DNA of 64,000 nt from Pseudomonas fluorescens (GCF_902498065.1 NZ_CABVIR010000001.1:806001-870000); one strand, 5' to 3'. Positions 53,122 through 64,000 are shown, counted from the first letter of the stretch. Program-made: numbers and translations. Notes: a model not told the origin generated them from the sequence alone.

Positions 53122-53232
53122 CGATGGCGCCTCGCTGACGTTTATCAGAGTGACTCTATGGAGAAAGTCACTCGCGATAAACGCATTGCCAGTCATTACA
53201 CCTTTGACGCCATGTAACTAATAGCGTGCACT

Positions 53233-54342
53233 TTACGAGAACAGTGGGATCCGGCCGTTGAGGGAAGGGCGGTAGTGCCAGGTCAATCGGTCCAGTGCGG
53301 GTTTCGACGCCAGAGCCTGCGTCAACGTGGCGCTGGCGATACTCAGTGCCAGCACCTGCCCCGGACAATGATGCCGCCCTGAACCGAAGGTGAAACTGCG
53401 CCGCTGCGGACGTTCGAACATGAACGTGTCAGGCTGCTCATTGAGTTGCGGGTCACGATTGGCTGAGGCCAGTAGCACCAGGATCACGTCTCCGGTATTC
53501 AGCGCTACGCCTTCGATTTCACAGGGGGCGGCGACGAACCGACGGGTGTTCTGCACCGAAGGATCGAAGCGCTGGGCTTCGGCCACCAGGTCGTCAATGT
53601 TGATCGAATCGTTCAACCACTGTGGGTTTCGAATCAGCGCCAACAACGCGTTGCCGATCAGCCCTGCGGTGGCTTCATAGGTCTGGGAAAGCAGGCCGAC
53701 GAGATTGGCGATCATTGCATCGGTGTCGGAGGAAGCCGCAAACCGCTGGCGAATACCGGCGAGCAAGGCGCTTTGGTTGTCCGGATCATCCAGCAACTCA
53801 ATGAAGTAGCCGCTCAGCTGTTCCGCCGCCGCATGGGCAGCGTCCAGTTGCGCCTGATCGCTGAGGGGCGACAGGCACGCGACGAAATCCCCGGTCAGCT
53901 CGCTGATTACCCGAGCCTGTGCGGGCGAAAATCCCAGCAACGCTGCCACTACGCACACCGGACCAAGGAACATTGCCTTGTGCAGCCCTTCGGCGTCCGG
54001 ACTGAGCAAGCGCGCGCCGACCAGTGCGTTGACTTCCTCCACGTCAATCAGCGCCAGCGCCGGTTGTATCGCTGATCGCGGGCAACGCTGGCGTTCGCCC
54101 TCGTTCATCCGCATCAACTGACTGAAAACCTTGCCGGCCATGCCGCTGGCAATGGCCTTGGGCACCGGCTCATGCGTCGGCCGAACGTGACAGTCAGGAT
54201 GCGCCAGCACCGCCGCCACAGCCTTGGCGCTGCTGACGACCCACAGTTTCAGTCCCTGGTGAAACATCAGTCCGCCCTGAGCGCGCAGCTGCGCGTAATA
54301 AGGATAAGGATCGGCGTGAGTCGCAGCGATGATCGGGTCCAT
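53233..54342 (-). CDS. Cytochrome P450
   Basis: 369 residues from the ATG at 54342, short for a bacterial class I P450 (about 400). The Cys haem-ligand loop FTFGSGRHHCPGQ, the ExxR of helix K (AEAQRFDP) and an I-helix stretch (LSQTYEATAGLIGNALLAL) are present. The usual acidic-alcohol pair of the I-helix reads E-A-T. Substrate unknown; no ferredoxin gene is adjacent. Divergent from an ArsR-type regulator that probably controls it. Confidence 0.9.
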   Translation of the reverse strand: MDPIIAATHADPYPYYAQLRAQGGLMFHQGLKLWVVSSAKAVAAVLAHPDCHVRPTHEPVPKAIASGMAGKVFSQLMRMNEGERQRCPRSAIQPALALIDVEEVNALVGARLLSPDAEGLHKAMFLGPVCVVAALLGFSPAQARVISELTGDFVACLSPLSDQAQLDAAHAAAEQLSGYFIELLDDPDNQSALLAGIRQRFAASSDTDAMIANLVGLLSQTYEATAGLIGNALLALIRNPQWLNDSINIDDLVAEAQRFDPSVQNTRRFVAAPCEIEGVALNTGDVILVLLASANRDPQLNEQPDTFMFERPQRRSFTFGSGRHHCPGQVLALSIASATLTQALASKPALDRLTWHYRPSLNGRIPLFS

Positions 54343-54424
54343 GGGGCGCGTCCTTGTTCGTGGTGGGGAAAGTGTTGCTACTATCTCCAGTCCGAAAGGG
54401 GCTTGATTCGTCCGGGAGCGAAAT

Positions 54425-55189
54425 ATGAACGCAGAACAACACGACCTCGGTGTCTCACACGTAGCGGCGGCCATTGCCGAACCGGCCCGGACCAGAATGT
54501 TGTGTTCGTTGATGGACGGACACGCCCGCACCAGCACCGAGCTGGCGGCGATTGCCGAGGTCAGCGCTTCCACCGCCAGCGCGCACCTGGCGAAACTCAG
54601 GGAACTGGCACTGCTGCGTCTGCACGTTCAGGGGCGCCATCGCTATTACAGCCTCGCGGACAAACGCGTGGCCCAGGCACTGGAAGCATTGATGGTGATC
54701 GGCCAGAACAGCGCGCCGACCTTCAGCCCGCGCACCCCGGACCGCCTGCAATTTGCCCGCACCTGCTACGACCACATGGCTGGCACGCTGGCGGTGTTGC
54801 TGCATGACCGGCTGCTGGAAAAAGGCTGGTTGCTGGAAACCGATGAGCAGGCTTATCGGCTGAGCGACAGCGGCGAAGTGTTGTTTGAAGGATTGGGCAT
54901 TGAGGTCAAGGACCTGAACACCCTGCGCCGGCGGTTCGCCTGTCCCTGCCTGGACTGGAGCATGCGCCGGCCGCATCTGGGCGGTTCACTGGGGGCGGCG
55001 TTGCTGCAGACGGCGATCCAGCGCAAATGGGTGACTCAGGATCTGGACAGTCGGGCGCTGACGTTGACGGCAACGGGGCGAAAGGAATTCAGCAGCCGGT
55101 TTGCCGTTGAACTGCCGGTTCAGGTAACGACAGCACAACTCGCGTCCACCGAGACCAAGCGCCGCGCGATCATCAGTTCTGCGCCTTAA
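54425..55189 (+). CDS. ArsR-family regulator with C-terminal sensor domain
   Basis: 254 residues. N-terminal winged helix of ArsR/SmtB type (AAIAEPARTRMLCSLMDGHA; TSTELAAIAEVSASTASAHL), followed by an unusually long C-terminal part (about 100-254) with a second helix-rich domain and a CPCLDWS motif that could bind a ligand or metal. Typical ArsR proteins have about 100 residues. It faces the P450 gene across 82 bases, suggesting that it represses the P450. Its stop overlaps the convergent LysE gene by 4 bases. Confidence 0.85.
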   Translation: MNAEQHDLGVSHVAAAIAEPARTRMLCSLMDGHARTSTELAAIAEVSASTASAHLAKLRELALLRLHVQGRHRYYSLADKRVAQALEALMVIGQNSAPTFSPRTPDRLQFARTCYDHMAGTLAVLLHDRLLEKGWLLETDEQAYRLSDSGEVLFEGLGIEVKDLNTLRRRFACPCLDWSMRRPHLGGSLGAALLQTAIQRKWVTQDLDSRALTLTATGRKEFSSRFAVELPVQVTTAQLASTETKRRAIISSAP

Positions 55190-55794
55190 CGACTGGCCGA
55201 GGCCATCAGCACGCCGAAACCGGCGAAGGTCACGCCCGAGACTTTCGCCGCCAGCCAGGAACCTTTCGGGCTCGATAACCAGCCTTTGGCTGCATTGGCG
55301 AGCAAGGCATAGCTGCCATGCACCAGGACAACCAGTACGGCGTAGGAGGCGACGAGCTTGAAAAACTGGGTGGAGAAGTGCGCCGAGGTGTCGATGAATT
55401 GCGGGAACACCGCCAGAAAGAAAAACACCGCTTTGGGGTTCAAGAACTGGATGGAAGCCGCTTCAAGAAAGCGATAGCCCGGACTTGAGGGGCGCGTTTC
55501 AAGCCGCGTACTGAAACGATCCGAGCGCCAGCTTTTGTAACCCAGGTACAACAAATAGACGGCCCCTGCGTATTTCAATGCGGTAAAGGCGTTGGCGGAG
55601 GTGCTGAGGATCAGGCCGACACTGGTGGCGCTGATGGTGGCGACGACAAACGCCCCCGACGCGATCCCCAGAATGCCCGGCACTGCCCCCGTCCATCCGT
55701 GGCGCACCGCGTTGGAAAGGGTCAGCACCACGCCAGGCCCTGGGCTCAAAATGGTCAGGGTGGCAAACAGTAGAAAGAGTCCGTAGCTGTTCAT
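55186..55794 (-). CDS. LysE/RhtB-family amino acid exporter
   Basis: 202 residues from the ATG at 55794. Six hydrophobic helices with the family patterns MNSYGLFLLFATLTILSPGP, GWTGAVPGILGIASGAFV and QFLNPKAVFFFLAVFPQFI. It exports homoserine-, threonine- or lysine-type amino acids. Divergent from the LysR gene at 55900, the usual arrangement in which the regulator senses the exported amino acid. Confidence 0.9.
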   Translation of the reverse strand: MNSYGLFLLFATLTILSPGPGVVLTLSNAVRHGWTGAVPGILGIASGAFVVATISATSVGLILSTSANAFTALKYAGAVYLLYLGYKSWRSDRFSTRLETRPSSPGYRFLEAASIQFLNPKAVFFFLAVFPQFIDTSAHFSTQFFKLVASYAVLVVLVHGSYALLANAAKGWLSSPKGSWLAAKVSGVTFAGFGVLMASASR

Positions 55795-55899
55795 GTCTTG
55801 CTCCGTCAGGTGGTGCTGGCTGCGTGTTGGCAGATTGGCGTGACGGCGTGGACGTGACAAACACTTTTAATGCAGCGCATGTGTGACTAAATTAGACGC

Positions 55900-56838
55900 A
55901 TGACTAATCAACTACCCCCTCTTAATGCTGTTCGCGCCTTCTCCGTTGCTGCTCGCCATCAGAGTTTCAGCCTGGCGGCCGAGGAGCTACATGTCAGTCA
56001 CAGTGCCGTCAGCCGGCATATCAAATTGCTTGAGGAGCACTTGGGGGTGCTGCTGTTCGAGCGGCGTGTCCGTCAATCGGTGCTGACGCCGGCCGGTCAG
56101 CGCTTTTATGAGCAAGTCAGTGCCGGACTGGCGCAGATCGCCAACGCCGCCGCTGCACTCAAGCAACATGCCTCGCTGCCGACCGTGAAGATCAATGTCC
56201 GTCCCTCTTTTGCCATGCTGTGGCTGATGCCCAGGCTGGAGGATTTCATTGCGCAGCACCCTGACATCAAGCCGCAGGTGATTACCCAGACCCAGGCACC
56301 GGATCATGCGCGCGACGGGTTTGACCTCGTCATACGCCGTGGTCGTGACGATTGGGCGCCGGCGATTGAGGCGCGAGCCCTCTTCGAAGACGAGCTGTTG
56401 CTGGTCGCGGCCCCCACGCTCATCCAGCGCCTGGCCCTTGAAGACCTCGCGTCCCTGGGCCGGCACACGTTACTGACCGCCAAGGCGCGCCGCGAAGATT
56501 GGCACAATTGGGCCCTGCACTTTGGTCAAACCCAGTCAGCCACTCAGGTCACTCGGCAGTTTGATCACATGCACCTGGTGCTTGAGGCCGCCGTGGATGG
56601 ACAGGGCATTGCCTTGTGCCCGACCTCCTTGCTGGGCACCCACCTTTCGAGCGGTCGCCTGATTTGCCCGTTGCCCGAGTTACGGATGCCGTTGCCGCGT
56701 TATTACTACGGTGTTGCGCCGGATGTGACGGCGCAGACACGGGTGTTTGTTGAGTGGTTGTTTACCCGGATCGAAAAGGATACCGGTCGGGTGGGGGGCG
56801 GATCACAAGGTGATTGGCCTGCAAGTGACCCGCGCTGA
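55900..56838 (+). CDS. LysR-family regulator, GcvA-like
   Basis: 312 residues. N-terminal HTH (SFSLAAEELHVSHSAVSRHI) and a GcvA-like co-inducer domain (VKINVRPSFAMLWLMPRLEDF; GFDLVIRRGRDDWAP). It starts 106 bases from the divergent LysE exporter start and most likely controls it. A terminator shared with ilvE follows. Confidence 0.9.
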   Translation: MTNQLPPLNAVRAFSVAARHQSFSLAAEELHVSHSAVSRHIKLLEEHLGVLLFERRVRQSVLTPAGQRFYEQVSAGLAQIANAAAALKQHASLPTVKINVRPSFAMLWLMPRLEDFIAQHPDIKPQVITQTQAPDHARDGFDLVIRRGRDDWAPAIEARALFEDELLLVAAPTLIQRLALEDLASLGRHTLLTAKARREDWHNWALHFGQTQSATQVTRQFDHMHLVLEAAVDGQGIALCPTSLLGTHLSSGRLICPLPELRMPLPRYYYGVAPDVTAQTRVFVEWLFTRIEKDTGRVGGGSQGDWPASDPR

Positions 56839-56852
56839 AAAACGGCCGGCCA

Positions 56853-56897
56853 ACAAAAAAACCACCCGACGCATTCGCGAGGGGTGGGCTTTTTTTT
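56853..56897. terminator. Bidirectional terminator between LysR gene and ilvE
   Basis: CCACCC (56862-56867) pairs with GGGTGG (56882-56887), flanked by AAAAAAA and TTTTTTT runs, so it can terminate both convergent genes. Confidence 0.85.
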
Positions 56898-56915
56898 AGT
56901 GCTTGAAACGCTGGG

Positions 56916-57935
56916 TCAAACCTTGACGATCCAGCCTGCAGGCGCCTCGACGTCGCCAGTCTGTACGCCCGTCAGCTCTTTGTAGAGCTTCTGGGTGACC
57001 GGGCCGACTTCGGTTTCGCTGTGGAACACATGCAGATGGTCGTTGTAGCTGATGCCGCCGATCGGGGTGATCACGGCAGCTGTGCCGCAAGCGCCGGCCT
57101 CCTTGAAGTCGGACAGCTTATCGATGAACACGTCGCCTTCAACCACTTCCAGGCCCAGACGCGTCTTGGCCAGCTCGATCAACGACAGGCGGGTGATACC
57201 CGGCAGGACCGACGGCGAGTTCGGGGTCACGAACTTGTTGTCGTGGGTGATCCCGAAGAAGTTGGCCGAACCGACTTCCTCGATCTTGGTGTGGGTCATC
57301 GGGTCCAGGTAGATGCAGTCGGCGAAATGCGCCTTCTTGGCCTGGGAACCTGGCATCAGGCTGGCGGCGTAGTTGCCACCGACCTTGGCCGCGCCGGTGC
57401 CTTGTGGAGCTGCACGGTCGTAGCTGGAGATCAGGAAGTTGTGCGGGGTCAGGCCACCCTTGAAGTAAGCGCCGACCGGGATGCAGAAGATCGAGAAGAT
57501 GAATTCCGGTGCGGTACGCACGCCGATGTTGTCACCCACGCCGATCACGAACGGACGCAGGTACAGCGCGCCGCCAGTGCCGTAAGGCGGGATGAAACGC
57601 TCGTTGGCACGGACCACGTCCTTGCAGGCTTCGATGAACTGCTCGGTGGACACCTGTGGCATCAGCAGGCGGGCGCAGCTGCGTTGCATGCGTGCGGCGT
57701 TCTGGTCCGGGCGGAACAGGTTGATCGAGCCGTCCTTGCAACGATAGGCCTTCAGGCCTTCGAAGCACTGCTGGCCATAGTGAAGGGCAGTGGAGCCTTC
57801 GCTGATGTGCAGCACATTGTCTTCGGTCAGGGTGCCTTTGTCCCACTCGCCATTACGCCAGTGCGACAGATAGCGCTTGTCTGTCTTGATGTAATCAAAA
57901 CCCAGCTTGTCCCAATTGATGCTTTCGTTACCCAT
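56916..57935 (-). CDS. ilvE: Branched-chain amino acid aminotransferase
   Basis: 339 residues from the ATG at 57935 (GAGGGTG upstream). Fold-type IV PLP aminotransferase: YRCKDGSINLFRPDQNAARM, GTGAAKVGGNYAASLMPG around the Schiff-base Lys, and the ACGTAAVITPIGGI phosphate-binding loop. Interconverts Leu, Ile and Val with their 2-oxoacids, which are the substrates of the bkd complex encoded upstream on the same strand. A REPIN separates it from lpdV, so it is probably transcribed separately. Confidence 0.95.
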   Translation of the reverse strand: MGNESINWDKLGFDYIKTDKRYLSHWRNGEWDKGTLTEDNVLHISEGSTALHYGQQCFEGLKAYRCKDGSINLFRPDQNAARMQRSCARLLMPQVSTEQFIEACKDVVRANERFIPPYGTGGALYLRPFVIGVGDNIGVRTAPEFIFSIFCIPVGAYFKGGLTPHNFLISSYDRAAPQGTGAAKVGGNYAASLMPGSQAKKAHFADCIYLDPMTHTKIEEVGSANFFGITHDNKFVTPNSPSVLPGITRLSLIELAKTRLGLEVVEGDVFIDKLSDFKEAGACGTAAVITPIGGISYNDHLHVFHSETEVGPVTQKLYKELTGVQTGDVEAPAGWIVKV

Positions 57936-58080
57936 GACACCCTCTATCACTTAACAACCGCCGAAACGGTTCAAGGCTTCTGACGTTTTTTGGATGGGGA
58001 CAACAATACTTCATTCCGGGCCCATTTCGCAGCCCGGACTATCGGATGACGGGCAGATAAATCAAGTTGGCCGAAAGAAA

Positions 58081-58143
58081 TCGCTAGCAGGCCAGCTCCC
58101 ACAGAAGAACGCATTCCAAATGTGGGAGCTAGCCTGCTAGCGA
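58081..58143. repeat. REPIN between ilvE and lpdV
   Basis: TCGCTAGCAGGCCAGCTCCC plus ACA at 58081-58103 is mirrored by TGTGGGAGCTAGCCTGCTAG plus CGA at 58121-58143, nearly perfect over 23 bases. It sits downstream of lpdV and could act as an mRNA 3' stabiliser for the bkd operon. Confidence 0.88.
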
Positions 58144-58177
58144 TGGGGCCATCTCTGCCGCCATCCTTTTCTCTGAA

Positions 58178-59560
58178 TCACAGGTGCAGCGCATGCCCCA
58201 AAGCACGCAACGCGGCTTCCTGCACCGCTTCACCCAAGGTTGGATGCGCGTGAATCGTGCCCGCGATGTCTTCCAGCCGGGCGCCCATTTCCAGGCTCTG
58301 GCCAAACGCGGTCGACAATTCCGAAACACCCACACCGACCGCCTGCCAACCGACAATCAGATGATTGTCCCGACGAGCGACGACTCGCACAAAGCCGCTT
58401 TTCGATTCCAGCGTCATTGCCCGGCCATTGGCCGCGAACGGGAAGCTCGAAACGATGCAGTCCAGGCCCGCCGCCTTGACGTCGTCCGGGGTCTTGCCGA
58501 CCACCACCAGTTCCGGGTCGGTGAAGCACGCGGCGGCGATAGCGGTCGGGTTGAATTCGCGGGTTTTGCCGCTGATCAACTCGGCCACCATCTCGCCCTG
58601 AGCCATGGCCCGGTGTGCAAGCATCGGCTCGCCGCTCAGGTCGCCGATGGCGTAGACGTTGCGCATGCTGGTCTGGCAGCGGTTGTCGATCTTGATCGCC
58701 GAGCCATTCATGTCCAGATTCAGCGCTTCGAGGTTCCAGCCCTGGGTGTTCGGTTTACGACCGACGGCTACCAGCACCTGATCGGTTTCCAGGTTCAGGG
58801 TGTCGCCGCTCGGCTCCAGAACCTGGAGCATATTGCTCGAAGAATCAAAGTCTTGGACGCTGTGCTTCAAGTAAAGCTTCACGCCAAGTTTTTTCAGTTC
58901 ATCGTGAACAGGTTGGGTCAGTTCGGCGTCGTAGGCTGGCAGGATGCGATCTTGCGCCTCGACTACGCTGACGTCGGCACCGAGCTTGCGATAGGCAATC
59001 CCCAGTTCCAGACCGATGTAACCGCCACCGACCACGACCAGGCGTTTCGGTACAGCAGTCGGCGCCAGGGCTTCGGTGGAGGAAATGATCGGTCCGCCAA
59101 TCGGCAGCATCGGCAGATTCACGCTTTTCGATCCGGTGGCCAGCACCAGGTGTTCGCACTGAATCCGCGTGTCGCCGACTTCAACAGTCTTGCCGTCGAT
59201 CACTTTCGCCCAGCCCTGAATGACCTGAACCTTGTTTTTCTTCAGCAGCGCCGAGACGCCGGTGGTCAGGCGATCAACGATGCCATCCTTCCACTCGACG
59301 CTTTTGCTGATGTCGAGGGTCGGCGCGGAAACGCTGATACCCAATGCCGAGTTTTTGCTGTGGTGCTGAGTCTGATGGAATTGTTCGGCAACGTGGATCA
59401 GCGCCTTCGACGGAATGCAGCCGATGTTCAGGCACGTCCCGCCCAGCGATTCGCCTTCCACCAGAATGGTCGAAATGCCCAACTGACCGGCACGAATCGC
59501 CGTTACATAACCGCCAGGGCCGCCGCCGATGATCAATAGTGTAGTGTTCAGAGATTGCAT
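58178..59560 (-). CDS. lpdV: Dihydrolipoyl dehydrogenase (E3) of the branched-chain oxoacid complex
   Basis: 460 residues. N-terminal FAD motif ([21 protein letters not shown]), redox disulphide [15 protein letters not shown], a second dinucleotide motif ([20 protein letters not shown]) and a C-terminal dimer domain with the catalytic His-Glu pair ([13 protein letters not shown]). The E3 subunit reoxidises lipoate with NAD+. It follows bkdB after 17 bases as the last gene of the operon. Confidence 0.95.
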   Translation of the reverse strand: MQSLNTTLLIIGGGPGGYVTAIRAGQLGISTILVEGESLGGTCLNIGCIPSKALIHVAEQFHQTQHHSKNSALGISVSAPTLDISKSVEWKDGIVDRLTTGVSALLKKNKVQVIQGWAKVIDGKTVEVGDTRIQCEHLVLATGSKSVNLPMLPIGGPIISSTEALAPTAVPKRLVVVGGGYIGLELGIAYRKLGADVSVVEAQDRILPAYDAELTQPVHDELKKLGVKLYLKHSVQDFDSSSNMLQVLEPSGDTLNLETDQVLVAVGRKPNTQGWNLEALNLDMNGSAIKIDNRCQTSMRNVYAIGDLSGEPMLAHRAMAQGEMVAELISGKTREFNPTAIAAACFTDPELVVVGKTPDDVKAAGLDCIVSSFPFAANGRAMTLESKSGFVRVVARRDNHLIVGWQAVGVGVSELSTAFGQSLEMGARLEDIAGTIHAHPTLGEAVQEAALRALGHALHL

Positions 59561-59577
59561 GCCTGCTCCATTAATAA

Positions 59578-60849
59578 TTAGTCCACGAACAGGGTGGCGG
59601 GTTGTTCGAGCAGGCCACGCACGGCCTGGATGAATTGCGCCGCGTCCATGCCATCGACCACGCGATGATCGAAGGAACTGGAGAGGTTCATCATTTTGCG
59701 AATCACGATCTGGCCTTTGACCACCATCGGGCGTTCGACGATTTTGTTGACGCCGACGATCGCCACTTCCGGCAAGTTCAGCACTGGCGTACTGACGATC
59801 CCGCCCAACGCGCCGAGACTGGTCAGGGTGATGCTTGAGCCGGACAACTCATCGCGGCTGGCCTTGCCGTTACGCGCGGCGCTGGCCAAACGGGAGATTT
59901 CTGCGGCGTTGTCCCACAGGCTGCGGGCTTCGGCGTGACGCACCACCGGCACCATCAAGCCGATGTCGGCTTGAGTGGCGATGCCGACATGCACCGCGCC
60001 GAGGCGGGTGATGACCTGGGCTTCGTCGTCGTAACGGGCGTTGATCTGCGGGAAGTCGCGCAGGGCGACGACCAAAGCGCGGACCAAAAATGGCAGCAAG
60101 GTCAGCTTGCCGCGGGTCGCGCCGTGTTTTTCGTTCAGGTGGGCACGTAATTCTTCCACGGCCGTGACATCGATTTCCTCGACATAACTGAAGTGGGCAG
60201 CGCGCTGAGTGGCGTCCTGCATGCGCTGGGCAATCTTGCGGCGCATGCCGATCACCGGGATTTGTTCTTCGTCGTTACGCTGTGCATACGCAGTGGTGGC
60301 GGTCGATGCATTCGACTGACCTTGCACCAGATAGGCGTCGAGGTCTTCGTGCAGCACGCGACCGGCAGGGCCGGTGCCACGTACCAGACGCAATTGAATG
60401 CCGAGGTCCAACGCATGTTTGCGCACAGCCGGGGAGGCCAGCGGACGCTCGTTGGCCTCGCGAGCCACCATTGGGCCCTGGCAGACGGCTGCTCGCGGCG
60501 CTGCAGCAGGAACTGGTTTGCTTTCTACAACGGCTTCGGCTTTCGGCGCCGGTGCTTCTTTCGCGGCGGCAACCACAGGCTGAGCCGACTCTTTAACGTT
60601 GCCCGCGCCTTCGACTTCAATGCTGATCAGGACGCTGCCCACCGCCATGACTTCGCCGGGCACGCCGCCCAGCGCAATCACCTTGCCGTGCACCGGCGAA
60701 GGGATGTCGACCATCGCCTTGTCCGTCATCACATCGGCCAGCACCTGATCTTCGACGACCATGTCGCCGACCTTGACGTGCCACACCGACAATTCAACTT
60801 CTGCAATGCCTTCACCAATGTCCGGCATTTTAATAACGTGCGTGCCCAT
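59578..60849 (-). CDS. bkdB: Branched-chain 2-oxoacid dehydrogenase E2 (lipoamide acyltransferase)
   Basis: 423 residues. An N-terminal lipoyl domain with the lipoylated Lys44 ([12 protein letters not shown]), a Pro/Ala-rich linker, a peripheral subunit-binding domain ([20 protein letters not shown]) and a catalytic domain with [15 protein letters not shown]. Core of the cytoplasmic bkd complex that converts branched-chain 2-oxoacids to acyl-CoA. Its ATG directly abuts the bkdA2 stop. Confidence 0.95.
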   Translation of the reverse strand: MGTHVIKMPDIGEGIAEVELSVWHVKVGDMVVEDQVLADVMTDKAMVDIPSPVHGKVIALGGVPGEVMAVGSVLISIEVEGAGNVKESAQPVVAAAKEAPAPKAEAVVESKPVPAAAPRAAVCQGPMVAREANERPLASPAVRKHALDLGIQLRLVRGTGPAGRVLHEDLDAYLVQGQSNASTATTAYAQRNDEEQIPVIGMRRKIAQRMQDATQRAAHFSYVEEIDVTAVEELRAHLNEKHGATRGKLTLLPFLVRALVVALRDFPQINARYDDEAQVITRLGAVHVGIATQADIGLMVPVVRHAEARSLWDNAAEISRLASAARNGKASRDELSGSSITLTSLGALGGIVSTPVLNLPEVAIVGVNKIVERPMVVKGQIVIRKMMNLSSSFDHRVVDGMDAAQFIQAVRGLLEQPATLFVD

Positions 60850-61908
60850 TCAGACCTCCATGACCCGTTTCAACGCCGCGCCCACACGGGACGGACCAGG
60901 GAAATACGCCCACTCTTGCGCGTGCGGGTAGGGCGTGTCCCAACCGGTGACGCGTTCGATTGGCGCTTCCAGGTGGTGGAAGCAATGCTCTTGCACCAGG
61001 GCGACCAGTTCGGCGCCGAAGCCGCAAGTACGGGTCGCTTCGTGAACGATCACGCAGCGGCCGGTTTTCTTCACCGACTTGACGATGGTTTCCAGGTCCA
61101 GCGGCCACAGGCTGCGCAGGTCGATGACTTCAGCGTCGATCCCGGTTTCTTCAGCGGCGACTTGCGACACATAAACGGTGGTGCCGTAGGTCAGGATCGT
61201 CACGTCCTTGCCCGGACGGGTGATGGCGGCGACGTCCAGCGGCACGGTGTAATAACCGTCCGGGACCTGGGCGGCCGGGTGTTTCGACCACGGTGTTACC
61301 GGGCGGTCGTGGTGGCCATCGAACGGGCCGTTGTACAGACGTTTTGGCTCAAGGAAGATCACCGGGTCATCGTTTTCGATGGAGGCGATCAGCAAGCCTT
61401 TGGCGTCGTACGGGTTGGACGGCATCACCGTGCGCAAGCCGCAGACCTGAGTGAACATCGCCTCGATACTCTGGCTGTGGGTCTGGCCACCGTAGATGCC
61501 GCCGCCGCAAGGCATGCGCAGGGTCATCGGTGCGGTGAACTCGCCGGCCGAGCGATAACGCAGGCGGGCAGCTTCGGAAATGATCTGGTCCGACGCCGGG
61601 TATACGTAATCGGCGAACTGGATTTCGGCTACCGGACGCAAACCGTAAGCGCCCATGCCCACGGCAACGCCGACGATGCCGCTTTCGGAGATCGGCGCGT
61701 CGAATACGCGAGAGGTACCGTATTTGTTCTGCAGGCCTTCGGTGCAGCGGAACACGCCACCGAAATAGCCAACGTCCTGGCCGAACACCACGACGTTGTC
61801 GTCACGCTCAAGCATCACATCCATGGCCGAGCGCAGGGCCTGGATCATGGTCATGGTGGTCGTGGTCATGGCGGTTTCCAACTCGATTTTATTGTTGTGA
61901 TCGTTCAT
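60850..61908 (-). CDS. bkdA2: Branched-chain 2-oxoacid dehydrogenase E1 beta subunit
   Basis: 352 residues, very close to the P. putida protein (MNDHNNKI... TMTMIQALRSAMDVML). Transketolase-type pyrimidine-binding domain with GQDVGYFGGVFRCTEGLQ and FGAELVALVQEHCFHHLEAP. Forms alpha2beta2 with BkdA1 around thiamine diphosphate. Adjacent to both neighbours with spacings of one base or less. Confidence 0.95.
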   Translation of the reverse strand: MNDHNNKIELETAMTTTTMTMIQALRSAMDVMLERDDNVVVFGQDVGYFGGVFRCTEGLQNKYGTSRVFDAPISESGIVGVAVGMGAYGLRPVAEIQFADYVYPASDQIISEAARLRYRSAGEFTAPMTLRMPCGGGIYGGQTHSQSIEAMFTQVCGLRTVMPSNPYDAKGLLIASIENDDPVIFLEPKRLYNGPFDGHHDRPVTPWSKHPAAQVPDGYYTVPLDVAAITRPGKDVTILTYGTTVYVSQVAAEETGIDAEVIDLRSLWPLDLETIVKSVKKTGRCVIVHEATRTCGFGAELVALVQEHCFHHLEAPIERVTGWDTPYPHAQEWAYFPGPSRVGAALKRVMEV

Positions 61909-61909
61909 G

Positions 61910-63190
<1,281 letters not shown>

Positions 63191-63330
63191 TCATTCCGCT
63201 GTGGAGGAAATCTTGTCCTACAACAATCATAGGCCCGGCCAAGAAGAATATTTCTCTCTGTTTCGTTGCGCTTGAGATCATTTGAGGATAAAAAATCTGC
63301 ATAAACACAAAAAACAGGTGGTTTTGTCTC

Positions 63331-63819
63331 ATGCGCAAACTGGACCGTACCGACATCGGCATTTTGAACAGCCTTCAGGAGAACGCCCGCATCACCAACG
63401 CTGACCTTGCTCGCTCGGTGAACCTGTCGCCGACGCCGTGCTTCAACCGGGTCAAGGCGATGGAAGAATTGGGGCTGATCCGCGAGCAAGTGACGCTGCT
63501 GGATGCCGATCTGCTGGGGCTGCACGTGAACGTGTTCATTCACGTCAGCCTGGAAAAACAGGTGGAGGAGGCGTTGCAGCATTTCGAGGAGGCGATCTCG
63601 GATCGCCCGGAAGTGATGGAGTGCTATTTGATGGCGGGTGATCCGGATTATCTGATCCGGGTGCTGGTGCCGACCATTCAGTCGCTGGAGCGCTTCATGA
63701 TGGATTTCCTCACCAAGGTTCCCGGCGTGGCCAACATCCGTTCGAGTTTTGCGCTCAAGCAAGTGCGCTATAAAACTGCGCTGCCGTTGCCGGCGAACGG
63801 GTTGACCCTGGCCAATTGA
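63331..63819 (+). CDS. bkdR: Lrp-family regulator of the bkd operon
   Basis: 162 residues. N-terminal Lrp/AsnC HTH ([39 protein letters not shown]) and C-terminal ligand-binding RAM domain ([19 protein letters not shown]). Divergent from bkdA1, as in P. putida, where BkdR activates the operon with L-branched-chain amino acids as effectors. Normal family length. Confidence 0.94.
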   Translation: MRKLDRTDIGILNSLQENARITNADLARSVNLSPTPCFNRVKAMEELGLIREQVTLLDADLLGLHVNVFIHVSLEKQVEEALQHFEEAISDRPEVMECYLMAGDPDYLIRVLVPTIQSLERFMMDFLTKVPGVANIRSSFALKQVRYKTALPLPANGLTLAN

Positions 63820-63850
63820 CCTGTCACCGATTCACTCAACACCACACACC

Positions 63851-63917
63851 TGCAGGAGCCTGGCTTGCTGGCGATGGCGGCTTCGGGATTGCCATCGCCA
63901 GCAAGCCGGCGCCTACA
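63851..63917. repeat. REP pair downstream of bkdR
   Basis: GGCTTGCTGGCGATGGC near 63862 is matched by GCCATCGCCAGCAAGCC near 63891, with flanking TGCAGGAGCC and GGCGCCTACA, a full REPIN. Confidence 0.88.
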
Positions 63918-63921
63918 AGGG

Positions 63922-64000
63922 TCAGAGTTTGTTCAGGGGGATTTTCAGGTAAGTGATGCCGTTATCCTCGGGCGGCGGAAAATTCCCGGCGCGTACGTTT
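63922..64000 (-). CDS. C-terminal end of an unidentified gene (partial)
   Basis: Only the last 26 codons are visible on the reverse strand, ending AGNFPPPEDNGITYLKIPLN then KL and TGA at 63924-63922. The frame is open to the window edge. The tail is too short to name a family. Confidence 0.6.
   Translation of the reverse strand, partial: NVRAGNFPPPEDNGITYLKIPLNKL

Overview
The window looks like a chromosomal segment of a Pseudomonas, most likely of the P. fluorescens group. It is GC-rich, and its gene families are typical of that group: benABCD, the bkd operon with bkdR, the cyanate operon, protealysin with emfourin, AlkC, and many Pseudomonas REP/REPIN palindromes (GCCAGCAAG / TGTGGGAGC type). 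I found no rRNA, tRNA, CRISPR array, prophage or intact insertion sequence. Both ends cut through genes: a large reverse-strand T6SS-associated gene on the left and the last 26 codons of a reverse-strand gene on the right.

Layout. 1-1.7 kb: hcp and an overlapping, probably secreted partner gene. 1.8-5.6 kb: benzoate dioxygenase and diol dehydrogenase genes behind a textbook BenR/XylS double site, without benR, transporters or cat genes. 5.6-7.9 kb: Nudix hydrolase, OsmE-like lipoprotein and small proteins. 8.1-11.4 kb: gamma-glutamyl-polyamine type catabolic genes (FAD oxidase, XRE-cupin regulator, GS-like ligase), followed by a candidate small RNA. 11.8-13.6 kb: dienelactone hydrolase, DoxX/HvfX and an orphan HvfA-like EGKC peptide. 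13.8-16.9 kb: glutaminase, ProA-like dehydrogenase and BON protein. 17.0-19.5 kb: cynR/cynS-DUF2790-cynT. 19.5-25.1 kb: small proteins, GNAT, GST, topB and an SDR remnant. 25.2-29.2 kb: Fur-boxed ECF sigma factor, anti-sigma factor and TonB receptor for iron uptake. 29.3-35.5 kb: lldD, IS110 and repeat debris, an MHS transporter, a GMC oxidoreductase and its divergent LysR.

35.6-42.7 kb holds the most unusual unit: seven overlapping or closely spaced reverse-strand genes. They encode a thermostable-hemolysin/GNAT-like protein, an acyl-AMP ligase, a UndA-like haem-oxygenase-fold diiron protein, an SDR, a TPR protein, a response regulator and a sensor kinase. A divergent cytochrome b561 gene faces it across a promoter with two mirrored PmrA/QseB-type boxes. 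It reads as a self-regulated acyl-modifying pathway whose product I cannot name.

42.7-51.8 kb: alkC, a Kef-type antiporter, RcnB-like protein, PAS-GGDEF cyclase, protealysin with its emfourin inhibitor, FKBP, and a colicin E3-like bacteriocin with its immunity gene. 52-56.9 kb: D-cysteine desulfhydrase-like enzyme, P450 with divergent ArsR regulator, LysE exporter with divergent LysR. 56.9-63.8 kb: ilvE and the bkdA1-A2-B-lpdV operon with divergent bkdR, which together cover branched-chain amino acid transamination and oxidative decarboxylation.
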